A stretch of 64,000 bases of DNA from Jeotgalibaca sp. MA1X17-3 (GCF_021513155.1 NZ_CP090983.1:1954501-2018500); one strand, 5' to 3'; positions 26,858-36,576 are shown, counted from the stretch's first letter. Translations and numbers: made by a program. Notes: generated by a model not told the origin, from the letters alone.

Positions 26858-29800
26858 ATGAAGAAAAAGATCAAGAAAAGTTTGGCTGGTTTAAGTATAC
26901 TTATTTTATTATCGATTGTGAATGTTAGAACAAACTTTCCAGGATGGTTATCTGCTGATTTAAAGCCAGTATCTGTATCAGCTGCTAACACAGAACAACC
27001 ATTCTTACAATATTCTACACATGTTCAATCATATGGTTGGCAAAAACCTGTAAATAGTGGAACTAGCGGTACGACTGGTAAGGCTAAACGGTTAGAAGGA
27101 ATTAAAATGGCTATAACAGATACTACCCTTTCTGGATTAATTGAATATCGTACCCATGTTGAAAAATATGGTTGGATGAACTGGAAGAGTAATAACGACT
27201 TAAGTGGTACAACAGGTGAATCAAAACGATTAGAAGCAATTGAAATTCGTTTGACAGATGACCTTGCTTCTCAATACGATATCTATTATCGTGTTCATGC
27301 AGAAAAATTTGGCTGGCTGGATTGGACTAAAAACGGAGAAGCAGCTGGAACTGCTGGCTATGCTTATCGCTTAGAAGCAATTGAAATGAAACTCATTAAA
27401 AAAGGAGAAACAGCTCCTTCTACTAACGGTAACTCTTTTAAAGAATATGTAAAAGTTCCTTCTGTTTCTTATCAAACTCATGTCCAATCTATTGGATGGC
27501 AAAAATCTAAAAAAGATGGGCAAATGAGCGGTACATCGGGATTAGCAAAAAGACTAGAAGGGATCAAAATTGGCCTATCTAATACACCTTACACAGGTGG
27601 AATTAAATATCGCACACACGTTCAATCATATGGCTGGATGAACTGGGCAAATAATCTTTCTATGAGTGGTACTTCAGGACAAGCAAAACGACTAGAAGCA
27701 ATCGAAATTCAATTGACTGGTGAAATGGCACAACACTTTGATGTTTACTATCGTGTTCATGCACAATCATTCGGTTGGTTGGGTTGGGCTAAAAATGGTG
27801 CCCCCGCAGGAAGTGCTGGCTATTCAAAACGTCTGGAAGGGATAGAAATTAAATTAGTCACAAAAGGTGGCCCTGCTCCAGGAAGTACTTCAAACCAATA
27901 TAAAGACATAAAAGGAAAAATTGAAAAGAAAACAATAAAAGTAAAAGAAAAAGAAGTGGATTTCAAAGTAACAGAAGAAAAAGACGCTGACTTATTAAAA
28001 GATGAAAAAGTTGTTTCCAAAAAAGGAGTAAAAGGTTTCGATACTGTATCCTACCAAGTAACTTATCTAAATGGGAAAGAAACTGAACGGAAAGAGGTTT
28101 CTAGAAAAACAACAAAACCAATCAATCAAATTATTAAAGTTGGAACGAAGGTAGCTAGTGTTAAAAATGAAATAAAACAAGAAAATCAATTAGAATTCAA
28201 GGTTGTTGAAGAAGACGATGATACTCTTCTAATAGGCAAAACAAAAACTACTCAAGAAGGTAAAAAAGGTTTTGATACAGTTATTTATAATGTTACTTAT
28301 ACGAATGGAAAAGAAACTTCCCGTAAAGAGGTTTCTAGAAAAACAACAAATCCTATCAATCAAATTATAAAAGTTGGAACGATGACTATTACTACAAAAG
28401 AAGAAAATAGAAATGAAAATGAAGTAGCTTTTGAAATTATCGAAGAAAAAGATAATACTCTTGAAGTAGGAAAAACTACAATAGTTCAAAAAGGTAAAAA
28501 TGGTTTTGATACGGTCGTTTATGATGTAACCTATACGAACGGAAAAGAAACGAGCAAAAAAGAAATTACTAGGGTCACGACAGAACCATTAAATCAAATT
28601 GTTAAAGTAGGATCAATGGTGATTACTCTAGAACAAGAAATCATGCAGGAAAATGTAGTAGATTTCCAAGTTATTGAAGAAGAGGACAATACATTAGAAA
28701 CAGGCAAAACAGTTGTTACTCAAGAAGGTCAGAATGGCTTTGATAAAGTAACAATCGAAGTAACTTATAAGAATGGAAAAGAAACAAATCGAAAAGAAAT
28801 TAGTCGAGAAAAAATAAATCCTATCAATAAAATTTTACGAAAAGGAACTAAAATTCTTGTCGATTCAATTGAAATAAAAAATGTTACAGATACAATTCAC
28901 ATTGGTGATAGCGTACAAATTGAGTCTAAAATACAGCCAGATAACGCTACTGATAAATTAGTAGTATGGAGTTCTTCTAATGAAAATATCGCAACAGTAA
29001 ATAATCAAGGTCTGGTTTCAACATTAAATATTGGAACTGTAACAATTACTGTGTCTACAAAAGACGGAACAGTTTCTAATTCTATTGTTTTAAATATTTT
29101 ACCAATTGAAGTAAAATCAATTGCTTTAGATAAAGAAGCAATTACTTTGACTGAAGGTGAAAATTTCACATTCATATCAACTGTTCTTCCAGAAAATGCA
29201 ACAAATAAATCATTGACATGGACTTCATCAGATGAAAATATAGTAAAAGTGGATCCTTTTGGATTAGTAACAGCCCTTAACGCAGGAGAAGCTACTTTAT
29301 CAGTTTCATCATATGATGGAAAAATAGTTACTCATGTAAAGGTAACTGTAATTGAACCTACTGTTTCATCTGTCGAAGAAATGGTTGTATACTTAATACA
29401 ATATGACACTTATACTTTACCAACAATGACACACGCACTAATGAGTAATGATACATATAAAGAAGTTTTTGTTGACTGGAGTACTACTGAAATCGATACA
29501 AACACATTAGGTGAAAAAGTTTATACTGGATTAATAGATGGCTACGATAAAGGCTTAATTCTTAAAATAATTGTTTCAGAATATGATCCAAATATCTATA
29601 CAAATGCGTATTCAGGTATTACTATAAATAATCTTAGCAAGTCTATTTCAATCTCTCTACAAAATAATGGCCAAAAAGAAATACAAATAAATAAAATTGA
29701 ACTATATGAACGTGGGAAACTCTATTCAACTTATACTCCTGAACGTTTAGAGCAGTCAGGAATCGCAAGTACAGTTCTCTCTGGTCAGAATTGGGGCATT

Positions 29801-29905
29801 ACGATTTCATCTAAATTAGGAGTTTGGATTGATAATAGTTATGTGAAATTTTATATAGAAGCAAATGGTAAAGAGTATACATATGAAAATCATTTAGATA
29901 GATAG
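26858..29905 (+). CDS. Large secreted ChW / G5 / Big2 surface protein
   Basis: This 1015-residue protein starts with a signal peptide (KKSLAGLSILILLSIVNV). Six ChW repeats in two A-B-C triads follow to about residue 345. Four G5 domains of about 77 residues come next, each ending like KGFDTVSYQVTYLNGKE followed by a PINQIIKVGT line. Then come two Big2 domains (SSNENIATVNNQGLVSTLNIGT; SSDENIVKVDPFGLVTALNAGE) and a C-terminal beta-rich domain of about 170 residues that I do not recognise. G5 domains bind N-acetylglucosamine-containing glycans or mediate self-association. No LPXTG motif is present. Read convergently towards the IS30, it is the third ChW protein of the window and likely works at the cell wall. 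Confidence 0.86.
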   Translation: MKKKIKKSLAGLSILILLSIVNVRTNFPGWLSADLKPVSVSAANTEQPFLQYSTHVQSYGWQKPVNSGTSGTTGKAKRLEGIKMAITDTTLSGLIEYRTHVEKYGWMNWKSNNDLSGTTGESKRLEAIEIRLTDDLASQYDIYYRVHAEKFGWLDWTKNGEAAGTAGYAYRLEAIEMKLIKKGETAPSTNGNSFKEYVKVPSVSYQTHVQSIGWQKSKKDGQMSGTSGLAKRLEGIKIGLSNTPYTGGIKYRTHVQSYGWMNWANNLSMSGTSGQAKRLEAIEIQLTGEMAQHFDVYYRVHAQSFGWLGWAKNGAPAGSAGYSKRLEGIEIKLVTKGGPAPGSTSNQYKDIKGKIEKKTIKVKEKEVDFKVTEEKDADLLKDEKVVSKKGVKGFDTVSYQVTYLNGKETERKEVSRKTTKPINQIIKVGTKVASVKNEIKQENQLEFKVVEEDDDTLLIGKTKTTQEGKKGFDTVIYNVTYTNGKETSRKEVSRKTTNPINQIIKVGTMTITTKEENRNENEVAFEIIEEKDNTLEVGKTTIVQKGKNGFDTVVYDVTYTNGKETSKKEITRVTTEPLNQIVKVGSMVITLEQEIMQENVVDFQVIEEEDNTLETGKTVVTQEGQNGFDKVTIEVTYKNGKETNRKEISREKINPINKILRKGTKILVDSIEIKNVTDTIHIGDSVQIESKIQPDNATDKLVVWSSSNENIATVNNQGLVSTLNIGTVTITVSTKDGTVSNSIVLNILPIEVKSIALDKEAITLTEGENFTFISTVLPENATNKSLTWTSSDENIVKVDPFGLVTALNAGEATLSVSSYDGKIVTHVKVTVIEPTVSSVEEMVVYLIQYDTYTLPTMTHALMSNDTYKEVFVDWSTTEIDTNTLGEKVYTGLIDGYDKGLILKIIVSEYDPNIYTNAYSGITINNLSKSISISLQNNGQKEIQINKIELYERGKLYSTYTPERLEQSGIASTVLSGQNWGITISSKLGVWIDNSYVKFYIEANGKEYTYENHLDR

Positions 29906-29921
29906 TATAAATTTACTAAAA

Positions 29922-29957
29922 AAAGCAAGGAAGTCAAAACAGACTTCCTTGCTTTTA
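29922..29957 (+). terminator. Intrinsic terminator after the ChW/G5 gene
   Basis: AAAGCAAGGAAGTC pairs perfectly with GACTTCCTTGCTTT over a 6-nt loop, with A before and T after. Confidence 0.85.
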
Positions 29958-29968
29958 CTATTCGCCGA

Positions 29969-31020
29969 TTGTAAAATTAAGCTAGACAAATAAAAGAGCC
30001 ATTCGTGGTACACTCAAAATGTAATTCCGTCTAAAGAATACATAGGAGTGATCACGAATGACCTACACCCATCTTACCACGGATGAATTAGTGATGATAG
30101 AGTCTTACTACCACCAAAATATCAAAGTTTCCGAAATAGCTGCGTATCTAAAACGATCTCGAACACCTATTTACAATGTCATCCATTTTTTGAAAGAAGG
30201 CCACACGGCCTTGGAATACTACCAACAATACAAGAGAAACAAGAAGCGTTGCGGACGGCGTAAAATCGTATTGCCAGCGGAACAACAGACCTACATCAAG
30301 GAAAAAATTGCACAAGGCTGGACTCCTGATATCATCAAGGGTCGGGAAGAGATGCCGATTGATTGCTCCATGCGGACTCTTTATCGTCGCTTCAAAGAAA
30401 AGGTGTTTGATGAAACCACCTTGCCCATGAAGGGAAAGAGAAAACCGAACGGTCATCAAGAACGTCGCGGAAAACAGGCCTTCAAGCGGAATATTGCTGA
30501 AAGGAAGGTTGATTACCCGACATTCAAGGAAGAATTCGGCCACATCGAAGGCGATACGATTGTCGGTGCCCACCACAAGAGTGCCGTTATCACCTTAGTG
30601 GAACGTCTATCGAAAGTCATCATCACTTTGAAGCCCGAGGGGCGGAAGGCGAACGATATCGAGAAAACGATGAACCAATGGTTTGAATCGATCCCTAGGC
30701 ATTTATTCAAATCAATCACCTTTGATTGCGGGAAAGAATTCTCCAATTGGAAAGCTTTAAGCAATCAACAGGACATTGCAATCTATTTCGCCGATCCCGG
30801 AACGCCTTCACAGCGTGCCTTAAATGAAAACTCCAACGGCTTGTTGCGAAGAGATGGGTTGCCAAAAGAAATGGATTTCAATCAAGTGGACCAAGCCTTC
30901 GTCTCTTCCGTTGCGAACAAGCGAAACAATATTCCACGAAAATCTTTAGCATACCGGACGCCACTGGAGGTATTTTTGAGTTACCTAGATGAATCTATTT
31001 TGTCTAGCTTAAATTGACAA
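29969..31020 (+). mobile_element. Intact IS30-family insertion sequence
   Basis: The ends are imperfect inverted repeats: TTGTAAAATTAAGCTAGACA on the left and, inverted, TTGTCAATTTAAGCTAGACA on the right. One transposase gene fills the 1052-bp element. The inserted site is just after a terminator. No convincing 2-3 bp target duplication is seen. Confidence 0.9.
30058..31017 (+). CDS. IS30 family transposase
   Basis: This intact 319-residue transposase has an N-terminal HTH (LTTDELVMIESYYHQNIKVSEIAAYL) and the Cys-containing RCGRRKIVL segment. The IS30 DDE core is complete: Asp in IEGDTIVGAHHKSAV, Asp in SITFDCGKEFSNW, and Glu in RALNENSNGLLRRDG, with the usual spacing. ERLSKVIITLKPEGRKAND is a family block. 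It should be able to move this copy and, in trans, the defective copy at 4.1-4.9 kb. Base composition is higher in GC than in the polysaccharide cluster, as expected for a mobile gene. Confidence 0.96.
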   Translation: MTYTHLTTDELVMIESYYHQNIKVSEIAAYLKRSRTPIYNVIHFLKEGHTALEYYQQYKRNKKRCGRRKIVLPAEQQTYIKEKIAQGWTPDIIKGREEMPIDCSMRTLYRRFKEKVFDETTLPMKGKRKPNGHQERRGKQAFKRNIAERKVDYPTFKEEFGHIEGDTIVGAHHKSAVITLVERLSKVIITLKPEGRKANDIEKTMNQWFESIPRHLFKSITFDCGKEFSNWKALSNQQDIAIYFADPGTPSQRALNENSNGLLRRDGLPKEMDFNQVDQAFVSSVANKRNNIPRKSLAYRTPLEVFLSYLDESILSSLN

Positions 31021-31066
31021 ATCAAAATTTAAAAAAACATCTAGTATCATAAAAAATTATTCTGAA

Positions 31067-31716
31067 TCAAAATTTTAATTCTCTCATAATTTCTTTTAAG
31101 CTCTTTATTTTTTTATCTGCCAAATCTTGTTGGAAAGCAAATCGATTATCTTCTTTTGCTAGGACAAACATTTCCGCAGCTTTTCCAGCTTGAATTCAAA
31201 GGTAGAATCTTCTACCGCTAAACATTCTTGAGGACGAACCGCTAGTTTTTCGGCACTCTTTAGATAAATTTCTGGATGTGGTTTGGACTGTTCGAACATT
31301 TCACCACTTAAAATCGTTTCAAAGTATCCAGTGAGTTCACACTCTTCCAATACACTTTGAATATTTTTGAAAGAAGACGAGGATGCTAAGCCAACTTTGT
31401 ATTCTTCCTGTTTCAACCAATCTAGAACTTCAAAAATATCTCGGTCTAGGATTTCAGGATAAGGAATGGGTTCGTCTTTGTAGAAGGAATGATAGGCTGT
31501 GTCATAGTCATCTTGGATAGACCCTTTCCCCCAAACTTCTTCAATCCATTTCCAAGTGTCTCCACTCGTCAGGCCTACTGTTTTTTTCAATTCTTTTTCA
31601 TCGGTTTCTACTTCGTAGTGTTCTAGGAAACGTAACAAGCGCTCATAATAAATCGGCTCGGTATCGACAAGAACACCATCCATATCAAAAATTACTGCTT
31701 TAATCATTTGCTCCAC
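31067..31716 (-). pseudogene. HAD family hydrolase (beta-phosphoglucomutase-like), frameshifted
   Basis: From ATG 31716 the protein carries the HAD nucleophile motif AVIFDMDGVLVDTEP, then VGLASSSSFKNI (motif II), SKPHPEIYL (motif III) and LAVEDSTF (motif IV). The frame is lost at 31197, one base after DSTF. One added G restores GIQAGKAAEMFVLAKEDNRF and a natural end at 31067, 216 residues in all, the usual size. Substrates of this subgroup are sugar phosphates. The missing G makes the reported protein end early, though the catalytic core is complete. Sequence error or recent inactivation are both possible. Confidence 0.82.
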
Positions 31717-31785
31717 CTCTTCTTAGTCAGTATTCATAGTTTACCATTTATATTTGAAATTTTATCGAAAAACCGGTTGGAGTTT

Positions 31786-32511
31786 CTAGTTACTTTTTTT
31801 AGGTGTTTCTTTTCCAGAATAATATTCTACAAAAGTAATCGCAGGATGAATATAATAGATTTCTTTTTTTATTTGTTTGATATCTTTATTTTCAGGAACC
31901 TGAAGGTAATACCTCACTTGATCTTGTAATTTTACAAAAGAATCCAAGTACTCAACCCGACTGATGATTAGATTATTACGCTTCATAAATGCAAGTAATT
32001 CTTCTAGTACATGGTCGCTTTTTTTGAAGGATATATCGAGCTGAACATTATAGAAACGGTTGTTAAGACGCGTTTGGTAATAGGTTACGACATACAGCGT
32101 GGTGAAAATAAATAGGGCACTTATGATAGAAAGTAAATAAAAGCCCATTCCAATTGCTAAGCCTACTACCGCAACGGACCAGACCGAAGCCGCAGCTGTT
32201 AGTCCCACAATCGTATTTTCCTGATGTAGAATCATTCCCGCACCAATAAAACCCATTCCTGCTAAGGCTTGAGAAGTTAGTCGGGCAATATCAATCCCAA
32301 AAAGAAAGGCATGTTCTGGATCACTAATCGCTAACCCGACCATATACTGATTCAATGAAATCTGGATGAGCGCAACGATGGTCATAGATAGCGCCACTAG
32401 AATATGAGTTCGTAAACCCGCTCCAGCTTGACGCCTATTTGGTTCATAGCCTAAGAAAATACCAATGATAAGAGCTAAACCAAGTCGAGTAAAAATAGTT
32501 ACTATAGTCAA
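31786..32511 (-). CDS. MgtC/SapB family membrane protein
   Basis: This 241-residue protein has an N-terminal membrane domain of four to five segments with the family signature GYEPNRRQAGAGLRTHILVAL and LAGMGFIGAGMIL. AASVWSVAVVGLAIGMGFY follows, then a soluble C-terminal domain of about 90 residues with the ACT-like look of MgtC. The family has been tied to growth at low magnesium and to control of ATP synthase or ion balance in other bacteria; its role here is not shown. It is a single gene between the HAD gene and a repeat region, and the start lacks close neighbours. Confidence 0.88.
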   Translation of the reverse strand: MTIVTIFTRLGLALIIGIFLGYEPNRRQAGAGLRTHILVALSMTIVALIQISLNQYMVGLAISDPEHAFLFGIDIARLTSQALAGMGFIGAGMILHQENTIVGLTAAASVWSVAVVGLAIGMGFYLLSIISALFIFTTLYVVTYYQTRLNNRFYNVQLDISFKKSDHVLEELLAFMKRNNLIISRVEYLDSFVKLQDQVRYYLQVPENKDIKQIKKEIYYIHPAITFVEYYSGKETPKKSN

Positions 32512-32624
32512 TAGAATTCCTCATTTCGTATTTGATTTGGGTTTAAGTTTGATAGTGCAGCATGTATCATATCATGAAGCAGTTTTTTAACCCATTTTAA
32601 GCTTTTATTGTTTATTTGAGGGTT

Positions 32625-32788
32625 TGCATCAAGTGGAAGCAGTTTTTTCTTCTACTTGATGCGTATCGGCGCTTGCGTATCAAGTGGATGCAGTTTTTTT
32701 CTTCTACTTGATGTGTATCAGCGTTTACGTATCAAGTGAGCGTGGTTTTTTCTTTTACTTGATGCGTATAGGCGTTTACGTATCAAGT
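32625..32788. repeat. Tandem array of three 32-nt palindromes, 51-52-bp period
   Basis: Hairpins at 32654-32685, 32706-32737 and 32757-32788 share ACTTGATGCGTA at the left and TACGTATCAAGT-like sequence at the right, each separated by a GTGGATGCAGTTTTTTTCTTCT-like spacer. A partial unit begins at 32625. The rest of the 345-bp interval has no gene. A related pair lies at 50528-50595. Confidence 0.75.
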
Positions 32789-32814
32789 AGGTACCAATTT
32801 ATACCTATTCTACT

Positions 32815-32845
32815 AAAAAGCCCTTTTCCAAAGAAAAAAGGGCTT
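32815..32845 (-). terminator. Intrinsic terminator of the yhf operon
   Basis: On the minus strand AAGCCCTTTTT pairs with AAAAGGGCTT and is followed by TTTT. It starts about 11 bp after the yhfW stop. Confidence 0.85.
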
Positions 32846-32855
32846 CATTATGTAC

Positions 32856-34082
32856 TTATTTGTTTTGAATTTTTTCCAGGTATGACTCCCCATGTTGTGG
32901 AGCTTCTACTTGGAAGTATTCTGCTGCAGTTGCGGCGGTATCGGACATGTTATCGCGTATGCCAACTTCTTGTCCTTCCATTCCTTTTCGATAAATTAGC
33001 AACGGTACATATTCACGGGTATGCTGGCTATGACCAATCGTAGGATCATTTCCATGATCGGCGGTGACAATGAGAATATCTTCTTCATTTAAAAGAGGAA
33101 TTAATTCTTTGATTCGTTTATCACTTACTTCTAAGCGGTCTGCATAACGATCCACATTTTCAGCATGACCCGCTAAATCGGTTTCTTGAATATTTAAACA
33201 GAAAAAGCCAGTATCTATTTTCTTTACTTGAGAAATTAAGCTATCGAATAGATCATCACTATCTACTCCTAAGAAAACATGTGGACTAGTAGTTTGTACG
33301 ATGTCCCCTACTTTTCCAACTAAGGTAACGGATATATTTTCATGGTCTAGTATCGTAGGAATCTGGACTTCAGGATCAATGCCATACCCTAAATGAATCA
33401 CTTGGTATCCAGTATTGTAGACACCGGACTCCGGAGCATCCACTCCAGCAAATTTATTTTCTTTCACTTTACGAGCATTCAATAAATCATTTAAATCGAT
33501 TTCTTCTCCACCAAATGCAATCACACGAGAGACTTTTACGACTTCTCGGACTGCTTTCCCTAGTTTCTTTACTTCTTCAAAAGGCATCAGATCGAGGCAG
33601 GCAGATACATTGAAAACTTGTCCCAAGTCAGTTTCTAAGTTATCTCCTACCGTTGCGGAGTCATTTACTACTAAAATTTTTGGTTCGTCTTCTGCTCCTT
33701 CTTTGCGAACCTCATATCCTTTTTCTTTTAAGTGACGTTCTACTTCCTCAATCATGTCATTAAAAGCTTGGTTAAGTGGGATAGGTGGGGTTGTTCCCAT
33801 TATTTCTTGGTGTCCTAAAAAAGAATCTGCACCTTGGTGTCCTAGGTTTGCTTTTCCCCAATTAGCTTTGGGAGAATATTTCAACCGGTCTGTTTCTTGA
33901 CCGATGGTATTCATCAAACCTAGTTCTACTAAGGTATCGATCTTGATATCTGGTTTTCTTTCGATGATATGGAAAGCAGTATTACTGCCTCTATCAGCAG
34001 GTCTTACTTCTGGAACGTCTTCCATTGCTCCCACTCCAAAGCTATCTAGTACAATTACAATATATCTTCCCACACTGCTCAT
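32856..34082 (-). CDS. yhfW: YhfW-like phosphopentomutase-family enzyme
   Basis: This 408-residue member of the alkaline phosphatase superfamily has the metal-binding VIVLDSFGVGAM near the N-terminus. GHQEIMGTTPPIP carries the catalytic threonine seen in phosphopentomutases, and IVTADHGNDPTIGHSQHTREYVPLL binds the second metal. True DeoB moves phosphate between C1 and C5 of (deoxy)ribose. Here the gene is last in a yhf-type operon and not beside purine nucleoside phosphorylase, so the substrate may be a different sugar or amino-alcohol phosphate. Its ATG overlaps the preceding yhfX stop by 4 bp. Confidence 0.86.
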   Translation of the reverse strand: MSSVGRYIVIVLDSFGVGAMEDVPEVRPADRGSNTAFHIIERKPDIKIDTLVELGLMNTIGQETDRLKYSPKANWGKANLGHQGADSFLGHQEIMGTTPPIPLNQAFNDMIEEVERHLKEKGYEVRKEGAEDEPKILVVNDSATVGDNLETDLGQVFNVSACLDLMPFEEVKKLGKAVREVVKVSRVIAFGGEEIDLNDLLNARKVKENKFAGVDAPESGVYNTGYQVIHLGYGIDPEVQIPTILDHENISVTLVGKVGDIVQTTSPHVFLGVDSDDLFDSLISQVKKIDTGFFCLNIQETDLAGHAENVDRYADRLEVSDKRIKELIPLLNEEDILIVTADHGNDPTIGHSQHTREYVPLLIYRKGMEGQEVGIRDNMSDTAATAAEYFQVEAPQHGESYLEKIQNK

Positions 34083-35236
34083 CCTCTCAAGTATTTCCCT
34101 TGACTATCATAAATCCCCATTATTTCTGGTTTACCTGCTTGGATTCCTCTTACAAGAGCTACCTCACTTCTTGTTACAAAAATCTGAGTGCGTAATGCCA
34201 TAATGGCTGTTGCTCCTATTGGCTCTTCTTCATTTACTTCTAAGTAATAATCAATATTTTCTTCTGGCAAAGATTTCATAGTAGACTGCCAGCGTTTGCC
34301 TTTTTGGTCAAATAGAACATATTTTAAATTCCCACGGCGATACAATCCGCCCCCATACAAGTACGCATGTCCTTTAAAGTTATGAGAAACTTCACTGACA
34401 TATACGTAAGCTGGGATTTCTGGTAAATCTTTTTCTGCATGCATAGGGGTTGTTCCAGTTAATGCATGCCCCGGCTCCCCTTGCGTTCCTTTTAATTCAT
34501 TGATAAATGGTAACGTATATACAGAAGTTGTGGAAGGCATATTCAATTCCTTTGCTGGAAAACCAGCGTCCAGTAATAGATTTTGTGCTTTTAAAATCGT
34601 ATCTGCATTATTTGTTTTTTCCAATATATCTTTTTTTGTATTTTGAAGGAAACAAGGAAATGAAGTTGCTCCAGCAATTTCAATATGGTCCAGTTCTTTA
34701 AAGGCATCAAAATACTCAGGCAGCTCCTTTAACTCAAACCCTCCATATTGCCCTGGATACAACGCATCCCCTTCATCGACTACACGGACTAATATTTTTT
34801 GGGTAATTGCTAATTCTTTTGCTGCTTGATTAATTTCTTTCAACTTATCTAGAGAATAAATGGTTATATATTCAGTGCCATATTCCATAATTTCTTTTAG
34901 TAAATGACTCGGAATCTGCACCAAATGACCTACGTTTCCTAATGGAATATGATTGGCCATCATCGTTTTCGCTTCACGAAAATCTACGACGACTGCTGCT
35001 GGAAATCCAGTTTTAATTAGTAATTTTGCTAAATCAGGATTTCGTCCAATTTGTTTAAGCATAAAGTACAATTCTATTCCTTGTTTGTCGGCTTCATCCA
35101 AAATAAGACGAGCATTTTTCAAAATAGCATCTACATCTAATACATACGTATCCGGTTGAATTTCTCCTGATTGATGCAGTTGAACAGCTGTATTAATTAG
35201 ATTCGGATTTCGTTCTTTTGTTTTCTGCATAAACAT
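34079..35236 (-). CDS. yhfX: YhfX-like PLP enzyme of alanine racemase fold
   Basis: This 385-residue fold-type III PLP protein has the cofactor lysine in ELYFMLKQIGRNPDLAK (about residue 60) in place of the VVKADAYGHG form of alanine racemase. KILVRVVDEGDALYPGQYGG, LNMPSTTSVYTLPF and a C-terminal beta domain follow. The divergence of the lysine loop and the operon setting point to a racemase or decarboxylase-like reaction on an unknown amino compound. It lies between yhfY and yhfW and is coupled to yhfW by an ATGA overlap. The start is taken at MFMQKTKERN as the best available. Confidence 0.84.
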   Translation of the reverse strand: MFMQKTKERNPNLINTAVQLHQSGEIQPDTYVLDVDAILKNARLILDEADKQGIELYFMLKQIGRNPDLAKLLIKTGFPAAVVVDFREAKTMMANHIPLGNVGHLVQIPSHLLKEIMEYGTEYITIYSLDKLKEINQAAKELAITQKILVRVVDEGDALYPGQYGGFELKELPEYFDAFKELDHIEIAGATSFPCFLQNTKKDILEKTNNADTILKAQNLLLDAGFPAKELNMPSTTSVYTLPFINELKGTQGEPGHALTGTTPMHAEKDLPEIPAYVYVSEVSHNFKGHAYLYGGGLYRRGNLKYVLFDQKGKRWQSTMKSLPEENIDYYLEVNEEEPIGATAIMALRTQIFVTRSEVALVRGIQAGKPEIMGIYDSQGKYLRG

Positions 35237-35242
35237 AGGGTA

Positions 35243-35605
35243 TCACTTCCCTTTCTTGTTTTGAAGGAGCGTTACCAAATGTAGATAAAAGTAATCATCT
35301 TCATTTTTGGGGAAATCTACATTAATTTTCTCAGATAATTGCTTCCATACGGAAACAGCTTTTTCATATTCTATTGCTGCTTCAATTTCTTGTTTAATCA
35401 TTGGATCTACAGAATCTACTTGTTCCTCATCTTTCCGTTGACGAGAAGTCGCCATCGCTAAATGAGTAATAAACGTATCTGCTTCATCTTCTTCTGTGAT
35501 GACATTTTCTTGCTTCAAATAATTCAACGCTACTTGCATATCTTCGTATGTGGTCTCATCAATAACATCATTTTCTTTTAAAATGGTTAACTTTTCTTGA
35601 ATCAT
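35243..35605 (-). CDS. yhfY: YhfY-like PRD domain protein
   Basis: This 120-residue protein is a single PTS-regulation domain. It has the two histidines that are phosphorylated in larger regulators: ADTFITHLAMATSR (about residue 47) and DDYFYLHLVTLLQ (about residue 110). Size and position agree with YhfY of the enterobacterial yhf operon. A lone PRD cannot bind DNA; it may act on the YhfZ regulator encoded just upstream or report the state of PTS phosphorylation. The gap to yhfX is 6 bp, and it follows yhfZ by 25 bp. Confidence 0.83.
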   Translation of the reverse strand: MIQEKLTILKENDVIDETTYEDMQVALNYLKQENVITEEDEADTFITHLAMATSRQRKDEEQVDSVDPMIKQEIEAAIEYEKAVSVWKQLSEKINVDFPKNEDDYFYLHLVTLLQNKKGK

Positions 35606-35630
35606 CTAAATTCTCCTTTGTTCACGTGTT

Positions 35631-36553
35631 TTAATACCGTGGGGTCATTTGTCCATTTTTAACTTGTGATTGAATATCACGAATTTGTTTTGTATCTAAT
35701 GTGCGTTTTAAAGTGGAAGAAACGAGCGTATTATCTTTTTGACAAATAATAACTGCTTCACTCATTTCTCGATGATGGTTCTTGACTGGTAATTCAATAA
35801 AGTACACATCTTCTAAACGTTTATCGATAATTTCATCATAGTTCCAAACTCCTGCGTCGATTTGTGATTCACGCAAACCATAAATTAATTGATTACTCGG
35901 CAAATCAACCTTTTCAACATCAAAACCTTCAATGATTTCATTGGTTAACAGCTTATGATCTAATGAATCCGTATCAATTCCTACTCGTAGTCCATCTTTC
36001 ATTACTTGTTCAACACCTTGACGGAAAAGTAAGACATGACGAGATAAGTACGTTTGTTCACCAAACTGCATAATTACTTTAATCGCTCGGCCTTTATCGA
36101 TTTCATGCTGTGCTGCGAATCGTGAGACAACCGCAAAGTCAAAAACCCCTTCTTCAACTGCACGAATTCGTTCTTCCGATCCACGTATATAAGCCAAATT
36201 TAATTTAATATTTTTATCGCGAAAAGCAGTATACAATCCTGTAGCTAATCCTTCATATAATCGGGAATAGGGTAAAGGCATCGTTGCAGAAAGTTGACTA
36301 GACGAAATATATTCTTGTAGAACTTGATGGTTGATCATTTTCAGAAAGGTTCCCAAATGTCCTTTACTTTCTGTTTCGATTGCTTGTTCTTCTTTAAGAA
36401 ACTTTAATGCATTTTGTACCGTTCCTCTGGATAGTAAAAAAGTCGTTTGAAAGTCACTAATATTCGGCATACGGTCGCCTGTTTTTAATTGATAGAGTTC
36501 GTTAGCAATCTGTTCAATTGCCAATCCTTTTTTTGGTAAAAGTATTTGTTCAT
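35631..36553 (-). CDS. yhfZ: YhfZ-like transcriptional regulator, start obscured by A7 frameshift
   Basis: The C-terminal 210 residues form a type-2 periplasmic-binding-like sensor (VFDFAVVSRFAAQHEID; LRVGIDTDSLDHKLLTNEII). The N-terminal 65 residues form a winged HTH (ANELYQLKTGDRMPNISDFQ, LSRGTVQNALKFLKEEQ). An ATG at 36553 starts MNKYFYQKK, but the frame is broken in an A7 run at 36528-36534. One added A joins it to GLAIEQIANELYQ and gives 307 residues, the normal length; otherwise a TTG at 36524 would have to serve. It is the best candidate to bind the shared operator at 40364 and 41921. Confidence 0.8.
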
Positions 36554-36576
36554 TTTTTTATCTACTTTCGTTTAAA

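Noticed and set aside
32625..32788. Repeat array considered as CRISPR
   Set aside because: Only three units; the spacers are themselves alike and T-rich, the repeats are hairpins with varying bases, and no cas genes are near.
32856..34082. Ordinary nucleoside-salvage phosphopentomutase (deoB)
   Set aside because: The gene is inside the yhf operon with no nucleoside phosphorylase or deaminase nearby, so YhfW is the better name although the fold is the same.
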